A stretch of 64,000 bases of DNA, taken from Hippopus hippopus (Eukaryota > Mollusca > Bivalvia > Cardiida > Cardiidae). The translations under genes and the position numbers were made by a program. The stretch covers positions 30,901,442-30,965,441 of the forward strand of contig OX328112.1 of assembly GCA_946811185.2 (NCBI GenBank). Reading direction: 5' to 3'. How positions within the stretch are numbered: the stretch's first letter is position 1; each line of letters starts with the position of its first letter. Of the stretch, positions 10,701-21,608 are shown one piece after another. Under the pieces are notes generated by a model. The model had not been told where the DNA came from, made no database searches, and was given only the letters and a program-made list of their open reading frames with translations.

Positions 10701-10900
10701 AACAAAAGTGTTTTTAATACTTGTATCAAGATGTTTGCCTAATCCTTGAATTGCAGTTTTCTGATTTAATTCTGTTTTTATATTGTCTTATAATTTGGTA
10801 GATTTCGTTATGCAGTAAAAAGGAACAGATAACTAAATTTTAGGGTTTGAGACACCCTGGTTTGAGATAAAGTTCTATTAAATTTGTCTATAAAATAGAG

Positions 10901-11058
10901 TTTATTTCATCAGCTTGTGGTTAATATGGGGATATATTTGCCGAAAAAGGGAAAGGTATGCGAAAATAACGAGTGCCGTAAGGCACGAGTTATTTTCGCG
11001 GACCTTTCCCTTTTGAGGCAAATATTTCCCCATATTAACCACAAGCTGATGAAATAAA
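10901..11058. repeat. Large near-perfect palindrome (about 75-bp arms)
   Basis: The arms run from TTTATTTCATCAGCTTGTGG to its complement at the right edge, centred at GTGCCGTAAGGCAC. Inner blocks GGGAAAGGTATGCGAAAA and CGCGGACCTTTCCC pair with a few mismatches. It is probably a folded-back MITE. No other copy is seen in the window. Confidence 0.75.
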
Positions 11059-11749
11059 TTATATATTATATTTCCTCTGATTATTTTGGCAATGAATGCC
11101 ACTTTTAAAACTTAAAACTTAAAAAACTTAAAAAAAGTAGTTCCAGATTTTCGGCAGGAGGAAAATATTCACTGTGACGGGGAAATAATTCCCCCCAGCT
11201 TAAATTACGACATTACTTTACCCATAACATTTTTAAAAATAGACACATGAAATATGATATAATGTTTTTACCTGCCAGAGGCTAATTTAACATTCCAAAC
11301 TTCTATAATAAAATTCTCTGTCAAATGCCAACTTATGTAAGATCCTACATCCATCACATATAAAGATATGAAATAGGCTCCTTTTCCCTAACACAGGACT
11401 GATATAACAAGGATGAATACATCTCCAATTCCACTGAATGTGATGTAAGTCAGGGTGGATGTATTGCTTATGATTGCTTCAAGAAGTGTGAGCAAGAAAT
11501 GGCTTGTATGTATCACATATGTCAAGATTAGAGGGAGATTATCAAATTTTGAGATACTGAATGCATGCCCAAAAAATATGTTGTGGGAACTCATTAGAAT
11601 TGTCTACATGAGACGCTTCGGATGAGTACCCACAATGTTGGTTTAATTGAAGAATTAAAGAAGTTTGCAATTGACCATATGATGAAAGATTATACCTGTC
11701 CATGTTCAAAGAAATTGCAGTTAAGAAATAAAATGTAATTTTAATTTTT

Positions 11750-11875
11750 GTTTTTGAAAAAGTAGAAAACATTGTGAAAAAAGGAGAAAATACTGTCTTT
11801 TCTTCTTACCTGTATTTTCAAAAGCATTTTTCCTCAGGGTAGTCGAAACATTGTTTAGTTTGGGTAAGGGATTGA
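11750..11875 (-). mobile_element. Family A remnant
   Basis: GTAGAAAACATTGTGAAAAAAGG, then TTTTCAAAAGCATTTTTCC and a decayed GTTTGGGTAAGGG end. Confidence 0.5.
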
Positions 11876-12006
11876 TATACAAAATTTTGGTCCCAGGTCA
11901 GACTATACTCTCTGCCCAGGTTGATCTATCTCTGCAGAGTCTGCAAAACAACCTGAATGTGCTCTTAGAATAAGCTTTTCTTTATCAAGATAAAAATTAT
12001 GCTTTT

Positions 12007-12218
12007 TTAACCCTTAGGCTGCTAAGCACGGCTCACTGACCGTTTGCGGACAATGTAGATCAAGATCAGACTGCACAGAATGTGCAGTCTGATCTTGGAT
12101 CTACACTGTCCGATAAGGAGATATCTTTCTTCCAAAAGTACCTTTGAAATAGAAAAATTTGGGTTTTTACTATCAGCTTGAAAGTTTCATTTCTTTTATC
12201 TAGCAGGTTAAGGTTTAA
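12007..12218 (+). mobile_element. Family B element sharing its right TTAA with family A
   Basis: TTAACCCTTAGGCTGCTAAGC to the TTAA at 12215. The palindrome CAAGATCAGACTGCACAGAA and its complement lies at about 12060-12107. Confidence 0.85.
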
Positions 12219-12442
12219 CTCTTTACCAAACGAGAAAATTTCAAATTTGTCCAAATTGAAAGCATTTGCAGAAGACAAAATAAATATGGTTAAAAAATCA
12301 AAATTTGTTTTGGGAAGGGTAGAAAACATTGTGGGAAAAGGAGAAAATGCTGATTACAGCATTTTCTCCTTTTCCCACAATGTTTTCAAAAGGCTTCTTT
12401 CTCAGGGTCGTTAAAAGTCGGGATTGTATGGTAAAGAGTTAA
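12215..12442 (-). mobile_element. Family A element abutting family B at a shared TTAA
   Basis: The long arm comes first (AACTCTTTACCAAACGAGAA), then the palindrome at about 12323-12383, and the end GGTAAAGAGTTAA. The 78-residue open frame here is repeat sequence. Confidence 0.85.
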
Positions 12443-12452
12443 TAGTCTTCTT

Positions 12453-12590
12453 CAACCAAACAATCCCGAGGTTGACTGACCCTGAGAAAAAAGGCTTTTA
12501 AAACATTGTGAGAAGATCCCGGTAACCAGCGAGCATATGCTTTTATACATAGACAAATCTTATAATTAGGTTGTCTGGCAAAGGATTAAA
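12453..12590 (+). mobile_element. Family A element, internally deleted
   Basis: AACCAAACAATCCCGAGG, GACCCTGAGAAAAAAGGC and a right end TTGTCTGGCAAAGGATTAA. The palindrome is broken. Confidence 0.6.
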
Positions 12591-12605
12591 GTGTATGAAC
12601 CATGA

Positions 12606-12817
12606 ACCATTCGGCAAAATAAGCTTTTTTATGTTGAAAGCTCTTGTAGACAACAAATGTGACTCACATTATGAGATTTGTCTGCAAAAGGGAGGAAAAT
12701 ATTGTGGAAATAGAAGAAAATGCTGGTTACCGGCATTTTCTCCTTTTCCCACAATGTTTTCATAAGCATTCTTTTTCAGGGTTGTTAAAAGTCTGGATTG
12801 TGTGGTAAAGGGTTTAA
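12606..12817 (-). mobile_element. Family A element
   Basis: A degraded long arm, then AAAATGCTGGTTACCGGC and its complement, ending GTGTGGTAAAGGGTTTAA. Confidence 0.65.
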
Positions 12818-13044
12818 CTCAGGATCATTTGGTGAAGAGTTTGGCTTCAAAGTGTTTGAATGTATTGACTGTATTGTGTTATTAATAAGATGAATAATGC
12901 AGTTGTTGTGGATTGACAAGTTATTGGTTGACTTCTTTTGTCTTTCATAACAAAACAAAGCACTGAAACAACAAAAAGCCTATGAATATATGAATATAAA
13001 AGTATAATCTTTGTTTGCTAACCTTAGCTGCCGTATCACATTTT

Positions 13045-13792
13045 TAGCTCACCTAAACTCAAATGCTCAAGTTGAGATTTTGTGATCATGCTATGTCCGT
13101 CGTATGTGAGGGTTAAAAAGGTAGGTCACTGGGCCAAATCTCAGAAAAATCCTGTGTGCACTTTAGAGGCCACATTTTCAGCCCAATACACATGAAACTA
13201 TGTCAGAATGTTTGTTTGATAATATCAAGGACAAGTTCAAAATTGGCTCACGTTGGATCAAAAATTAGGTCACTGGCCAAAATCTTAGAAAATCCTTGTG
13301 TGCACTCTGGAGGCCATATTTTCAGCTGGATACCTATGAAACATTATCAGAATGTTTGTCTTGATTATACCTCACTCAAGTTTGAAATTGTGTTATGTCA
13401 GGTTAAAAAGTAGGTCCATGAGCCAAATCTTAGTAAAACCTTTTGTACACTCTCGAGGCCACATTTTCAGTCCAATACTTAAGAAACGTTGTCAGAATGT
13501 TTGTCCTTGATAAGTAAAATTGGATCACGTCCTATCAAAACATAGGCCCCAGTGCCAAATCTTAATTAAACCTTGTGTTCACTCTAGAGGCCATATTTTC
13601 AGCCCAAGACTCATGGAAATCTGTCATTTTTGTCTTGATGATATTTCTGATAAGTACAAAAATAAGTCAAGGTTGTCTAAAAGTAGGTCACCAACTCATC
13701 ATTTCAACCATAAACTCTTCAGCTTTGTGAAACCTAGATGACTGTACTCAGGTGAGCGCTTTGGGCCAATGGGCCCTCTTGCTTTTTTTTTT
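13045..13792 (+). mobile_element. Tandem-array element with GCTCACCT / AGGTGAGC ends
   Basis: It starts TAGCTCACCT and ends CAGGTGAGCGCTTTGGGCCA, followed by a T-run. Between are about four units of roughly 140 bp, each with TAGGTCACTGGCCAAATCTT, GTGTGCACTCTRGAGGCC, ATTTTCAGC and TCAGAATGTTTGTC. The 85- and 73-residue frames inside it are repeat translations. A reverse copy starts at 62829. Confidence 0.75.
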
Positions 13793-13831
13793 TGCAGTCT
13801 CATGATGTGGACACCATCCACAAAAAATCAG

Positions 13832-14050
13832 GGTTTGTCTTCACCAACCATTCTAAACATTCTAAAATGTGTTCTCAGTCTTACTCTAGATTTAGAAAGT
13901 AGCATACACTATTTCTGATTTGTTGAACCGTTTGGTTCAGCCAGATTACCTAGCCATTCAGAATTTTTTTTGAATTCTGATATTTTGAAAATTCTTCAGT
14001 AGTAGATTAAGACTGTGATTTGGATATGGTTGGTGAATACAAGCCCAGGG
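13832..14050 (+). mobile_element. Family D element
   Basis: Ends TCTTCACCAACCATTCTAA and GATATGGTTGGTGAATACAA are inverted repeats. The centre has GAACCGTTTGGTTCAG. Confidence 0.65.
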
Positions 14051-14390
14051 ATCTTAATCTAAACTGTCAACAAAAGATATGAAGGGGCTAAATAAATGTG
14101 TTGGCATTTACTACAGATTATATGACCATTTTTGGAGAAGTAAAATAGATGACCAGTATCAGACTGCACATGTGCCCCAACTGATCTTTTCTTCTCTCTT
14201 TCCAAAATACACTGATGGATTATTTTAGCAAGATAAGGGTAAGGTAAAAAAAAAACTGTCATCAGGCAGAATGTTATCTGGTGTTAAGTTTTAATGCCAC
14301 AATGATGTCCATACTTCTTTTGAACAGCCAGACAAAGAATGCTGCATTGAAATTTCCTATACTGACTTGATATTGTAACATTGACAAAGG

Positions 14391-14840
14391 TTAACCCTTT
14401 TTCACACAGTTCTGCTTCTCTTTGGCCCTGAAGAAGAAGGATTTTGATATCAACATTGAAAACATAAAGCTAGGAAATGCTGTAACTCAGTGTTCTTTTT
14501 CCTACATTGTTTTCTATCCTATTTAAGATAAAAGTCCATTATTCTAGTCACTTAAATCTTTGACTTGTGGTCGAAGATGTTTTTTGATATAGACAAGTAT
14601 TAAACATTAGGCTGCTATGCGTGACTTACAGACCTTTTGCAGACAGTGAGATTCAAGATCAGACTGCACAAAATGTGCAGTCTGATCTTGGATCTACACT
14701 GTCTGATAAAGAGGTATTTTAACCCCCTAGAATAACTTTGAAATACCAGTACTTGGGTTTCTACTATCAGTTTGAATTTAGTTTTATTTAACTTACTTAG
14801 CAAGTCAAGGGTTAAATTTTATTGCCTGGTAAAGTGTTAA
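14391..14840 (+). mobile_element. Family A element hosting a family B insertion
   Basis: TTAACCCTTTTTCACACAG to TGCCTGGTAAAGTGTTAA. A family B copy sits at 14600-14815 inside its right arm, flanked on both sides by TTAA, splitting GACAAGTA from ATTTTATTGCC. Confidence 0.75.
14600..14815 (+). mobile_element. Family B element nested in family A
   Basis: TTAAACATTAGGCTGCTATG to GTCAAGGGTTAA, with the GATCAGACTGCACAAAATG palindrome at about 14655-14700. Confidence 0.8.
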
Positions 14841-14841
14841 C

Positions 14842-15005
14842 TAGGCGCTCTTATATTGCTAAGCACAAGTTAATTCCTTTATGAAATGTATAAGATGAAG
14901 ATCAGATTGTACTGGACAATTAGTCTGAGCTCTGATCTAAACTGTCTGCTACATTATCGATTATTCCTACGTAATCAGGCTTGAAATGTCAATTTCTTTC
15001 TGCTT
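14842..15005 (+). mobile_element. Family B remnant
   Basis: TATTGCTAAGCACAAG, GAAGATCAGATTGTAC / GAGCTCTGATCTAAACTG and CAGGCTTGAAATGTCAATTTC follow family B order. Confidence 0.5.
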
Positions 15006-15016
15006 TCTAAGATACT

Positions 15017-15223
15017 GAACCTAACGCTACTAAGCGCGACTCACTGACGTTTTGCAGACAATGTAGATCAAGATCAGACTGCACAGAAGGTGTAGTCTGA
15101 TCTTGGATCTACACTGTCTGATAGGGAGATATTTTTCTGCAAAGGATAAGTTTAGAGCATTATTCAGGTCTTTACTGTGGGATTGAAATTTTCATTCAAC
15201 TTTTTTAGGAGGAATAGAGTTAA
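15017..15223 (+). mobile_element. Family B element sharing its right TTAA with family A
   Basis: CCTAACGCTACTAAGCGCGAC to the TTAA at 15220, with the palindrome at about 15068-15113. Confidence 0.8.
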
Positions 15224-15448
15224 CCCTTTACCACACGAGAAAATTTTATACCGGTCCAAATTGAAAGGATTTGCAGACGACAAAATAAATGTGACTGAAA
15301 AATTAAAATTTGTTTTGGGAAGGATAGAAAACATTGTGGGAAAAGGAGAAAATGCTGGTTACCAGCATTTTCTCCTTTTCCCACAATGTTTTCAAAAGGC
15401 CTCTTTCTCAGGGTTGTTAAAAGTTGGGATTGTGTGGTAAAGAGTTAA
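15220..15448 (-). mobile_element. Family A element abutting family B
   Basis: Complete: TTAACCCTTTACCACACGAG to GTGGTAAAGAGTTAA, with a perfect palindrome at about 15327-15393. Confidence 0.88.
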
Positions 15449-15449
15449 T

Positions 15450-15985
15450 AAAAGGCTGCTTGATTTATTCAGTATTCATAAGGATGAATGGATTATTTCC
15501 CTGGAGTTTGACTTGGATGCATGCATTGGAATTATGGATTGAATTCCAACTTCATTGCATCAATTGTTGTTGATTTATGTGGATGTATTTATTGTATTAA
15601 TATGCATGTGAAATGGACAGACTATTTATTCATACTCTATGAGTTATTTTTTTAAGATTTATTTTTTGTGTGAGTGTACAAAGATTTTTTTATTGAGGGG
15701 AAGGGGGCAATAGAAATGAAAAATCTTTAATGTGATAGAGATAGACTGATCTTGTGCTAATTATGAGCATGTATGTGGAAATCGTTTCCTGATAATATAC
15801 CATTTTTTTAAAATTTTTCTGATTCTGGTGCATAATAGTTTTGGAAAGAGAGCTGTTATTTGTAGATTGTTACTTTCTCGAACAAATAATTGCTCCTTTT
15901 CTTACATTGTTCTTAGTGTCATTAAGGCTGACATTTCTTCTATCGTTCGTAAATTACTTTCTGATGTCATACTTTTGAGTGGTTT
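15450..15985. other. Intron sequence without recognisable feature
   Basis: No family repeat, SINE or splice-bounded open segment recognised. The 66-residue frame near 15828 has no features of interest. Confidence 0.4.
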
Positions 15986-15986
15986 A

Positions 15987-16197
15987 TTAACCCCTACACT
16001 TTTACAGCCTCAAAGCAGAAGATTTTGAAAATATTGTGGGAAAAAAAGAAAATGCTGGTAACCAGCATTTTCTTTTTTTCCACAATGTTTTCTACCTTTT
16101 TTAGGTCAAATTCTCCCATTTAATTCACATTTGATTTGTCGTCAGCTGATGCTCCCAGTGTGGACAAGTCTAAACTTTAGTTGACTGGTAAAGGGTC
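15987..16197 (+). mobile_element. Family A element
   Basis: TTAACCCCTACACTTTTAC to TGACTGGTAAAGGGT. The palindrome arms carry matching T/A-run changes (GGGAAAAAAAGAAAATGC against its complement), so the two arms have stayed matched while changing. Confidence 0.7.
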
Positions 16198-16437
16198 GCT
16201 GAAAGCTTACAGGGAGTAAAGGGTTTCAGTAGCTTCAATGAATAAAAAAATTATGACCCAGGCTGGTAAGCACAAGTAAGGCCTGGTGTTGCAGAAAAAA
16301 ATTCAGTTATTCTGGATGAATAATATGAGTGACTTGGTACAATATCTGTTCCTAGGACAATTCTGAAATATTACTGTGCATTATAATCTTGCTTAAATCT
16401 CTGGAGTAAAATAAAATTTTATTTGTTTTGTGAAAAA

Positions 16438-16481
16438 ATGGATCGAGAAAAAACAGATCCACCATTTGCTATACGTTTATG
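16438..16481 (+). CDS. Possible alternative first exon, in frame with exon 5
   Basis: An ATG at 16438 opens 14 codons (MDREKTDPPFAIRL) and runs into a strong GTAAGT donor, leaving two bases. Joined to exon 5 this reads on without a break (RLW-FTPRDPYLY). No acceptor that fits the exon 4 phase lies just upstream, so it works as a first exon but not as an internal one. It would give a protein lacking residues 1-210. The evidence is only the frame match and donor strength; a chance match in frame to a good donor is possible. Confidence 0.42.
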
Positions 16482-16499
16482 GTAAGTTTGTGGAATTGA

Positions 16500-17400
16500 T
16501 TTTTAGCTCAACTTGTGAAAGTCTTAAACAAGCTATGGTCAGTGTGTGGCTTACATTGTGCATCTGTCAAACTATCTGTTTTAATATTTATTTCAAACAT
16601 CGATGAAACTACTGGCATAACATTTTTAACTATATTCTATACAATTGTTCCTACTGTGGTAAAAGCAAAAAATTGTTATGCATTTATTGATACCTTAAAG
16701 TATATAATGCTTTGATGGTTGAGAATTTTTACTACACGTAAAATGATTCTTTCTTCTGTTGTTTTAGCTACAAGTCTTACTTTCCATAGAAAGTAACAAT
16801 TCTTAAGTCTCTATTATAGGAGATAACCATTCTGTTCTAGGAGATATGACATTTATAGCCATTTTTTTTTTTTCAGTTGTTGTAAGGTTTGCTAATGTGT
16901 TTTGAATTTTGTTTTAAACAACACAATATCTTCACATGTAACTGTAACTATAACTAATTAGAATTGCTCACCGTTAAATTTTAGGTAAAATTGAATGCTT
17001 AATTCATAGGACTTTTTTTTTTTCATCATGTGGAATACTCAGAAACTATTTAAATTTTGTTTACTGTTTTATTCCAAGCATGTAAAATATTCAGAACCCA
17101 TTTATTCTGCAGTGGGCTTGGAAAATTGTCCAATAGCTTTTGAGACAGAGTTCATGAAAATTATTATTCATTTTATGAATTGAGTTAATAAGATAAAAGC
17201 AAACGTAAATGAGTTTCTAAAAAAAAAAAGGCTGTAAGAATCAGACTTTATACAGAAAGATTTATAGTATTTTCAACTTTAAGCATTCAAGTATGTTAGA
17301 ACTGAAATCAGTTCAAAAGCAGTCCATCTTTTTGCTGTCTACTTAATTAATATGAAAAAATTGAGAAATTATTTAATTATATAATAAACAACATTATTAA
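16500..17400. other. AT-rich intron without recognisable feature
   Basis: Apart from several A- and T-runs (16863, 17011, 17219) I see no repeat family or coding segment. Confidence 0.4.
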
Positions 17401-17401
17401 T

Positions 17402-17600
17402 TATAGACTTTTCCATATGGAAAACATTTGCAGAAAAACAATTTAAATTGGTAAGTAGATCATGAAGGTAAAAGTAGACAACACTATAGAAACAGAAGAA
17501 AATGCTGGTTACCATCATTTTCTCCTTTTTCCACATTTTTTTCCATAATCATAATTTTTTAAGGATGCAAAAACATGGAATTGTTTGAAAATTGGTTAAA
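17402..17600 (-). mobile_element. Family A element, diverged, next to exon 5
   Basis: ATAGACTTTTCCATATGG, AACATTTGCAGAAAAAC, AAAATGCTGGTTACCATC and TGAAAATTGGTTAAAG follow family A order. It ends about 54 bases before exon 5. Confidence 0.55.
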
Positions 17601-17653
17601 GAGGGTTAGCAGCACTTTGGAAACTGTATTTTATTTGTCCTTTTTTTTCCAAG

Positions 17654-17739
17654 GTTTACCCCAAGGGATCCATACCTGTATAAATACTATGATCAGCAAC
17701 AGGATCAAGGTATTAGAAAACAGGCAGTGGTCACACATG
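17654..17739 (+). CDS. Exon 5 of unrecognised Ser/Arg-rich protein gene
   Basis: Eighty-six bases between TTTTTTCCAAG and GTAAGT. Residues 212-239 begin FTPRDPYLYKYYDQQQDQ, a Tyr- and Gln-rich stretch. It starts with one base (fits exon 4 or the possible first exon at 16438) and ends with one base, changing phase; exon 6 starts with the two bases needed. Confidence 0.68.
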
Positions 17740-17864
17740 GTAAGTATAGAGTTTATTACCCTTAAAGCCATTTTTAAATGCAACTGACTTCCTAAATCAG
17801 GAAAACAGTCCAAAACATTGTAATTTTAAGGGTGATTTTGCAAGAATATTTAACTAAATATCAG

Positions 17865-17945
17865 TGTAGACTTACTGTACAGTCTGATCTTGATGCACAA
17901 TGTCACAAAAAGCTGTCTGATCTTGTCTTCAGAGACAAGCAAAGA
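17865..17945 (+). mobile_element. Family B fragment
   Basis: ACAGTCTGATCTTGATGCAC followed by GTCTGATCTTGTC: two same-direction copies of one palindrome arm. Confidence 0.35.
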
Positions 17946-17949
17946 TATT

Positions 17950-18545
17950 CTTAGATTTCTAATAGTTAATAAAACTGATTGGCAAATCAAAGTGCTGAAA
18001 GCTCTGAGAGATGCAATACAGCATGTAGTAATGAAACACTAGCAGACACATACAGTATCTTGATCAGATCTCTTTGAATAGTATGGACGGATTTTGAGTG
18101 ACATGAAAGCAATGTTCTCTTCTACTATATTGGTAAGATGAGTGATAAAAGGCTATCTTGACCCTTTAGTTACAAAATTAAGACCATTAAGAAAGAAAGG
18201 AAAGTTGTTTTCATAAAGATATACTATGGGGTGAGATACATATGCATATAGACAGGCTGAAAATCATAGTATTGAGTAGTTACTAACTTGTATTGACATT
18301 ACCTTGAGAGGAAAGTATTTTCATGTTTTTTGTTTTAAGGGTTCACCTTTGCAATATATAGAAAGACACCCGTATCATTGCTGTTTTTACCCATGTGGGT
18401 TATCTTGGGTAAATATTGTAGAGTGACAGTAGATCCCCTCTACCACTGTTTGAAGTGACAGTATTTTGTTGATGATGATGATGAAAGTTATACCATTGCA
18501 TGTAGTTTTCATTTCCCTTTCTCAATTCCTTGTCCTTCTATATAT
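17950..18545. other. Intron sequence without recognisable feature
   Basis: Only a short GATGATGATGATGA run near 18470 stands out. Confidence 0.4.
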
Positions 18546-18548
18546 TCG

Positions 18549-18761
18549 TAACCCTTTCGGCACCATGGGCGAAAACAGTGACTTTTGCGGATGGCATAGA
18601 TCAAGATCAGACTGCACAAAACGTGCATTCTGATCTTTGATCAATACCGTGCGCTTGTGTAGTCAAGCCTATACAGTCAAAGTCTTTGTAAGTTTAAATG
18701 GATTGTATTCAGAGCCGTGGAAAGAGGTCGAGTTTATTTATTTGGCGCTGAAAGAGTTGTT
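18549..18761 (+). mobile_element. Family B-like element with different termini
   Basis: AACCCTTTCGGCACCATGG on the left and TTGGCGCTGAAAGAGTT on the right, around the GATCAAGATCAGACTGCAC palindrome. It is a subfamily with the family B core but other flanks; a relative lies at 27273. Confidence 0.55.
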
Positions 18762-18764
18762 AAT

Positions 18765-19980
18765 CTTGTAAAAGATAAGTTTGGTTTGAAAGACAGAATA
18801 GCATAACATTAGACTGAATAGAATTGATGGCAATCTGATCTGGTATCTCTACACTGTTATAAGATATCATTACAAAAATAGCCTTGACTCTAAAAGAATT
18901 ACTCTTTCCTCAACATGACATGATGAAAGATATAAAACAAAACACGTTATCTAAATTGATGGCAAATTTCAGCTTACAATTGAAAGAATGAAGAATTATG
19001 CCTAATCAAATTTACATTGCTTTGAAATGCCAAGATAATGCATTAGAAGATAGTATATCAAAATAAATAATTATTTGGTTCAGCTGTTTTGAACTTTCTT
19101 ATTTCTAGTAGATTTTCGTGATTTTAGTTTGGGATTCTTTTTAACTCTTTCTGAACAATTGAATAATTGCTATGTTCGAAGCACCTGTCTCTCTTTCCTG
19201 TGATACTAATAGAGATGATGTAATATGACATCATGTGCAGCCTTTTTATAACTGAGCACTTGTAGTGACTGATTTGCATACAAATGTGTTACTTTATTCT
19301 GTAACAGGTGGCCGTTTTGATGACCTTGGATTTTTGTTTCGTCATTTTGAATACCTAATTTTTGGTGGCAATCATGGTTAACCTAGTTTTGAAAAAACTT
19401 GTTGAAGAGAGTTCACAAGTGACTTCAACCTGAATTCTAGGATGTGCACCATGGCCACAGACATTGAGGGTTAGGTCCTGGGCCCAAGATTGGTTTTGTC
19501 AAAATGCAGTTACTCATCATAGTAAGATCGTTGTATGCAAATGAGTTTCCAAAAATAAAACAAAGTGGCTTCAACATAATGTATTATATTAAATAAACTT
19601 TGTTTTGGCCCAATGACACACCTACACTACTTTTGTGTATGCTCTTACCATTTCTGTGCAATCTGGTTGCTTTTTCCCCCCAACTGTCCCTCTACCTCTT
19701 TGTGTGAAGTATAGATTAGCAGACTATGTCTAAATCTGAATCATATTTAGTTTATTGGTGTTTTTCAATCGTAGTAAATTTTATATAACCATTGTATGAC
19801 TTTTCAAAGGCAACATACATGTACTTGCTTTAGCTTTTGATTGTTTGTTTACCATCTCTGAACATTCCATGTTGGTATTGCTATATGTTGTAATTTTTTG
19901 ACAATGTTATATTTGCACCATCTTAATGATGGTCTTTGGGAAAGGAATCAGGATTTCATGATTACCAATCTTTAAGCCAC
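18765..19980. other. Intron sequence without recognisable feature
   Basis: About 1.2 kb in which I see no known repeat of this window and no splice-bounded open segment. Confidence 0.4.
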
Positions 19981-20118
19981 ACAGGAAGCTGTTAAGCCTT
20001 CCAACATGTATTGTAACAACCCTGTGATAGCAATGCTTTGAAAACATTATTGTTAAAGGAGAAAATACTGGTTTCCTGTAACCACAATGTTTTGTACCCT
20101 TAATGAAACAAATTTTAT

Positions 20119-21267
20119 CAGGGTTCTCCTTTGACCCGGGACTCCAGGTTTTGACGCACAGAAATCCGAAATGACCCGTTTTTGACGCTCAAAAATATCT
20201 GCCTAAGCGTCAATCTGACGCATGAGATTACCAGCCAAAGGGTCATATAAATTATGTCGCATGCATCCGGCAGGAATGTAGCCTATAATAAACACGATCA
20301 GTGTCAACTGTGTACAGATGCACGCAGCTCTGTTTATCACACGTAATCAAGCTGGCGAGTGGCGAGTTATTTTTGAAAACATGATAAAGGTGTTAGTCCA
20401 ATTATCTAGTGTAAAATGACAGGTTTTCAAGTTAACTGCTACCCTAATTAACAAATTTATGTCAAATCATGCAGTAATACTTGTAAAAATATTAACTGAT
20501 TTGAAAAAAAGATCGCTGGAAAAAAACGTGAAAACCCATGACACAACAAAAATCATTTCGACATCGTCCGACCAGAGGCACTTCAAACTATCTTTTCATC
20601 TTTGGTAACAAATTTAAACAGTGAATTTATACTTACTTCTTTATGAAACAATAAGTGAAAGCTAAAATCTCTGTTTAAAAATTAGGAAAAACTTTTTAAG
20701 ATGAAAATAAACAACAACCTATAGATTAGATGGGGGGGGGGGGGACCGCTACAAGTGTGAAAGAAAAAGTAATTGGACACGAAAAGAAGACTAAAATCTT
20801 TAGAAATAATACTTTAATGGGTGTGACCTTTATTTTCTCCCTTTTCCATAATGTTCTGGGGTAAGAAAGACAAATCAAGTCGTTCCAGCCACATTTGAAT
20901 TGTCGTCTGCAAATGTCTAAAATAATTATGATTAGTCAAAAGTTTTTGTTGTTTGGTAAACAGTTCAAAAGTTGTTTCTGTCCATTTATTCATCAAGATG
21001 AATATCATGCTCGAGCTGCAATTTAAAATTCTTCTGTCCACTTCATTCCAACAAGTCTCTACATAAGATATGGTATTCTCTTATCTAATTCCTATCCATA
21101 AACAAAGAACATAAATGGAAAGTTTTCATTATTTCACCCTTATTTCACCGTGATAATTTTGACCCTTGGACATTTCTATTAGACTCTTGGAAATTCCATT
21201 TTGACTCTTGAAAATTTGAGTCCAAGAGTCAATGACTCTTGGGATTCTGGACCTAGGGAGAACCCTG
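20119..21267. mobile_element. DNA element 1 (terminal repeats CAGGGTTCTCC / GGAGAACCCTG)
   Basis: The ends are inverted copies of CAGGGTTCTCC, and the sequence TTTTAT occurs directly outside both ends, consistent with a 6-bp target duplication. No transposase frame is visible, so it is non-autonomous. About 400 internal bases (20330-20660) match DNA element 2. A family A right arm sits inside at 20817-20970 and a G-run at 20731-20743. Confidence 0.65.
20817..20970 (+). mobile_element. Family A right-arm fragment inside DNA element 1
   Basis: TTTTCTCCCTTTTCCATAATG, GCCACATTTGAATTGTCG and TTGTTTGGTAAACAGTT in family order. Confidence 0.5.
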
Positions 21268-21439
21268 TTTTATTATTTGAGCTTATATCTGATTTGTTGT
21301 CTACAATTGCTTTCAATTTAGGCTAGTCTTAAATTTTTCTGCTGAAATAAAGAGTATGTGGTAAAATAAAGCATGTAACAGTAAGACTAATACAACACAA
21401 TTTTTTCTCCCTTTCACTGGAGATAATATGTTTTTAAAT

Positions 21440-21555
21440 TTCACGGCTTGGAAAGAAATTTGTGAGGAGTACTGGTAAAAGAGACTCCAGGAAAGCATGG
21501 ATAGGTGCACTGGCTGCCGCGATATAACTGAAATATTGTTGAAAACACAAAGATT
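21440..21555 (+). mobile_element. SINE 3' body fragment
   Basis: AGACTCCAGGAAAGCATGGA and GGCTGCCGCGATATAACTG, ending TATTGTTGAAAACAC. The tRNA-like head is absent. Confidence 0.55.
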
Positions 21556-21608
21556 CAAATCCTTTTACCTAAATTCTCCAGATTATGTCCTATTGAACCA
21601 ACGCAAAT

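Larger units (their letters stand above)
19990..21365 (+). mobile_element. Family A element split by DNA element 1
   Basis: The left half (TTAAGCCTTCCAACATG to GTTTTGTACCCTTAATG) ends at 20118. The right half resumes at about 21268 with TTATTATTTGAGC and TTGTCTACAATTGCTTTCAA. The 1.15-kb element between them explains the gap. Confidence 0.6.

Noticed and set aside
12178..12414. Open frame of 78 codons, and many like it containing ENIVGKGENAG and HFLLFPQCF
   Set aside because: The same peptide recurs in dozens of frames because it is the translation of the family A palindrome on either strand. It is not a protein family.
13156..13741. Frames of 85 and 73 codons with repeated RGHIFSP motifs
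   Set aside because: Direct translation of the tandem-array units; no start or splice context.
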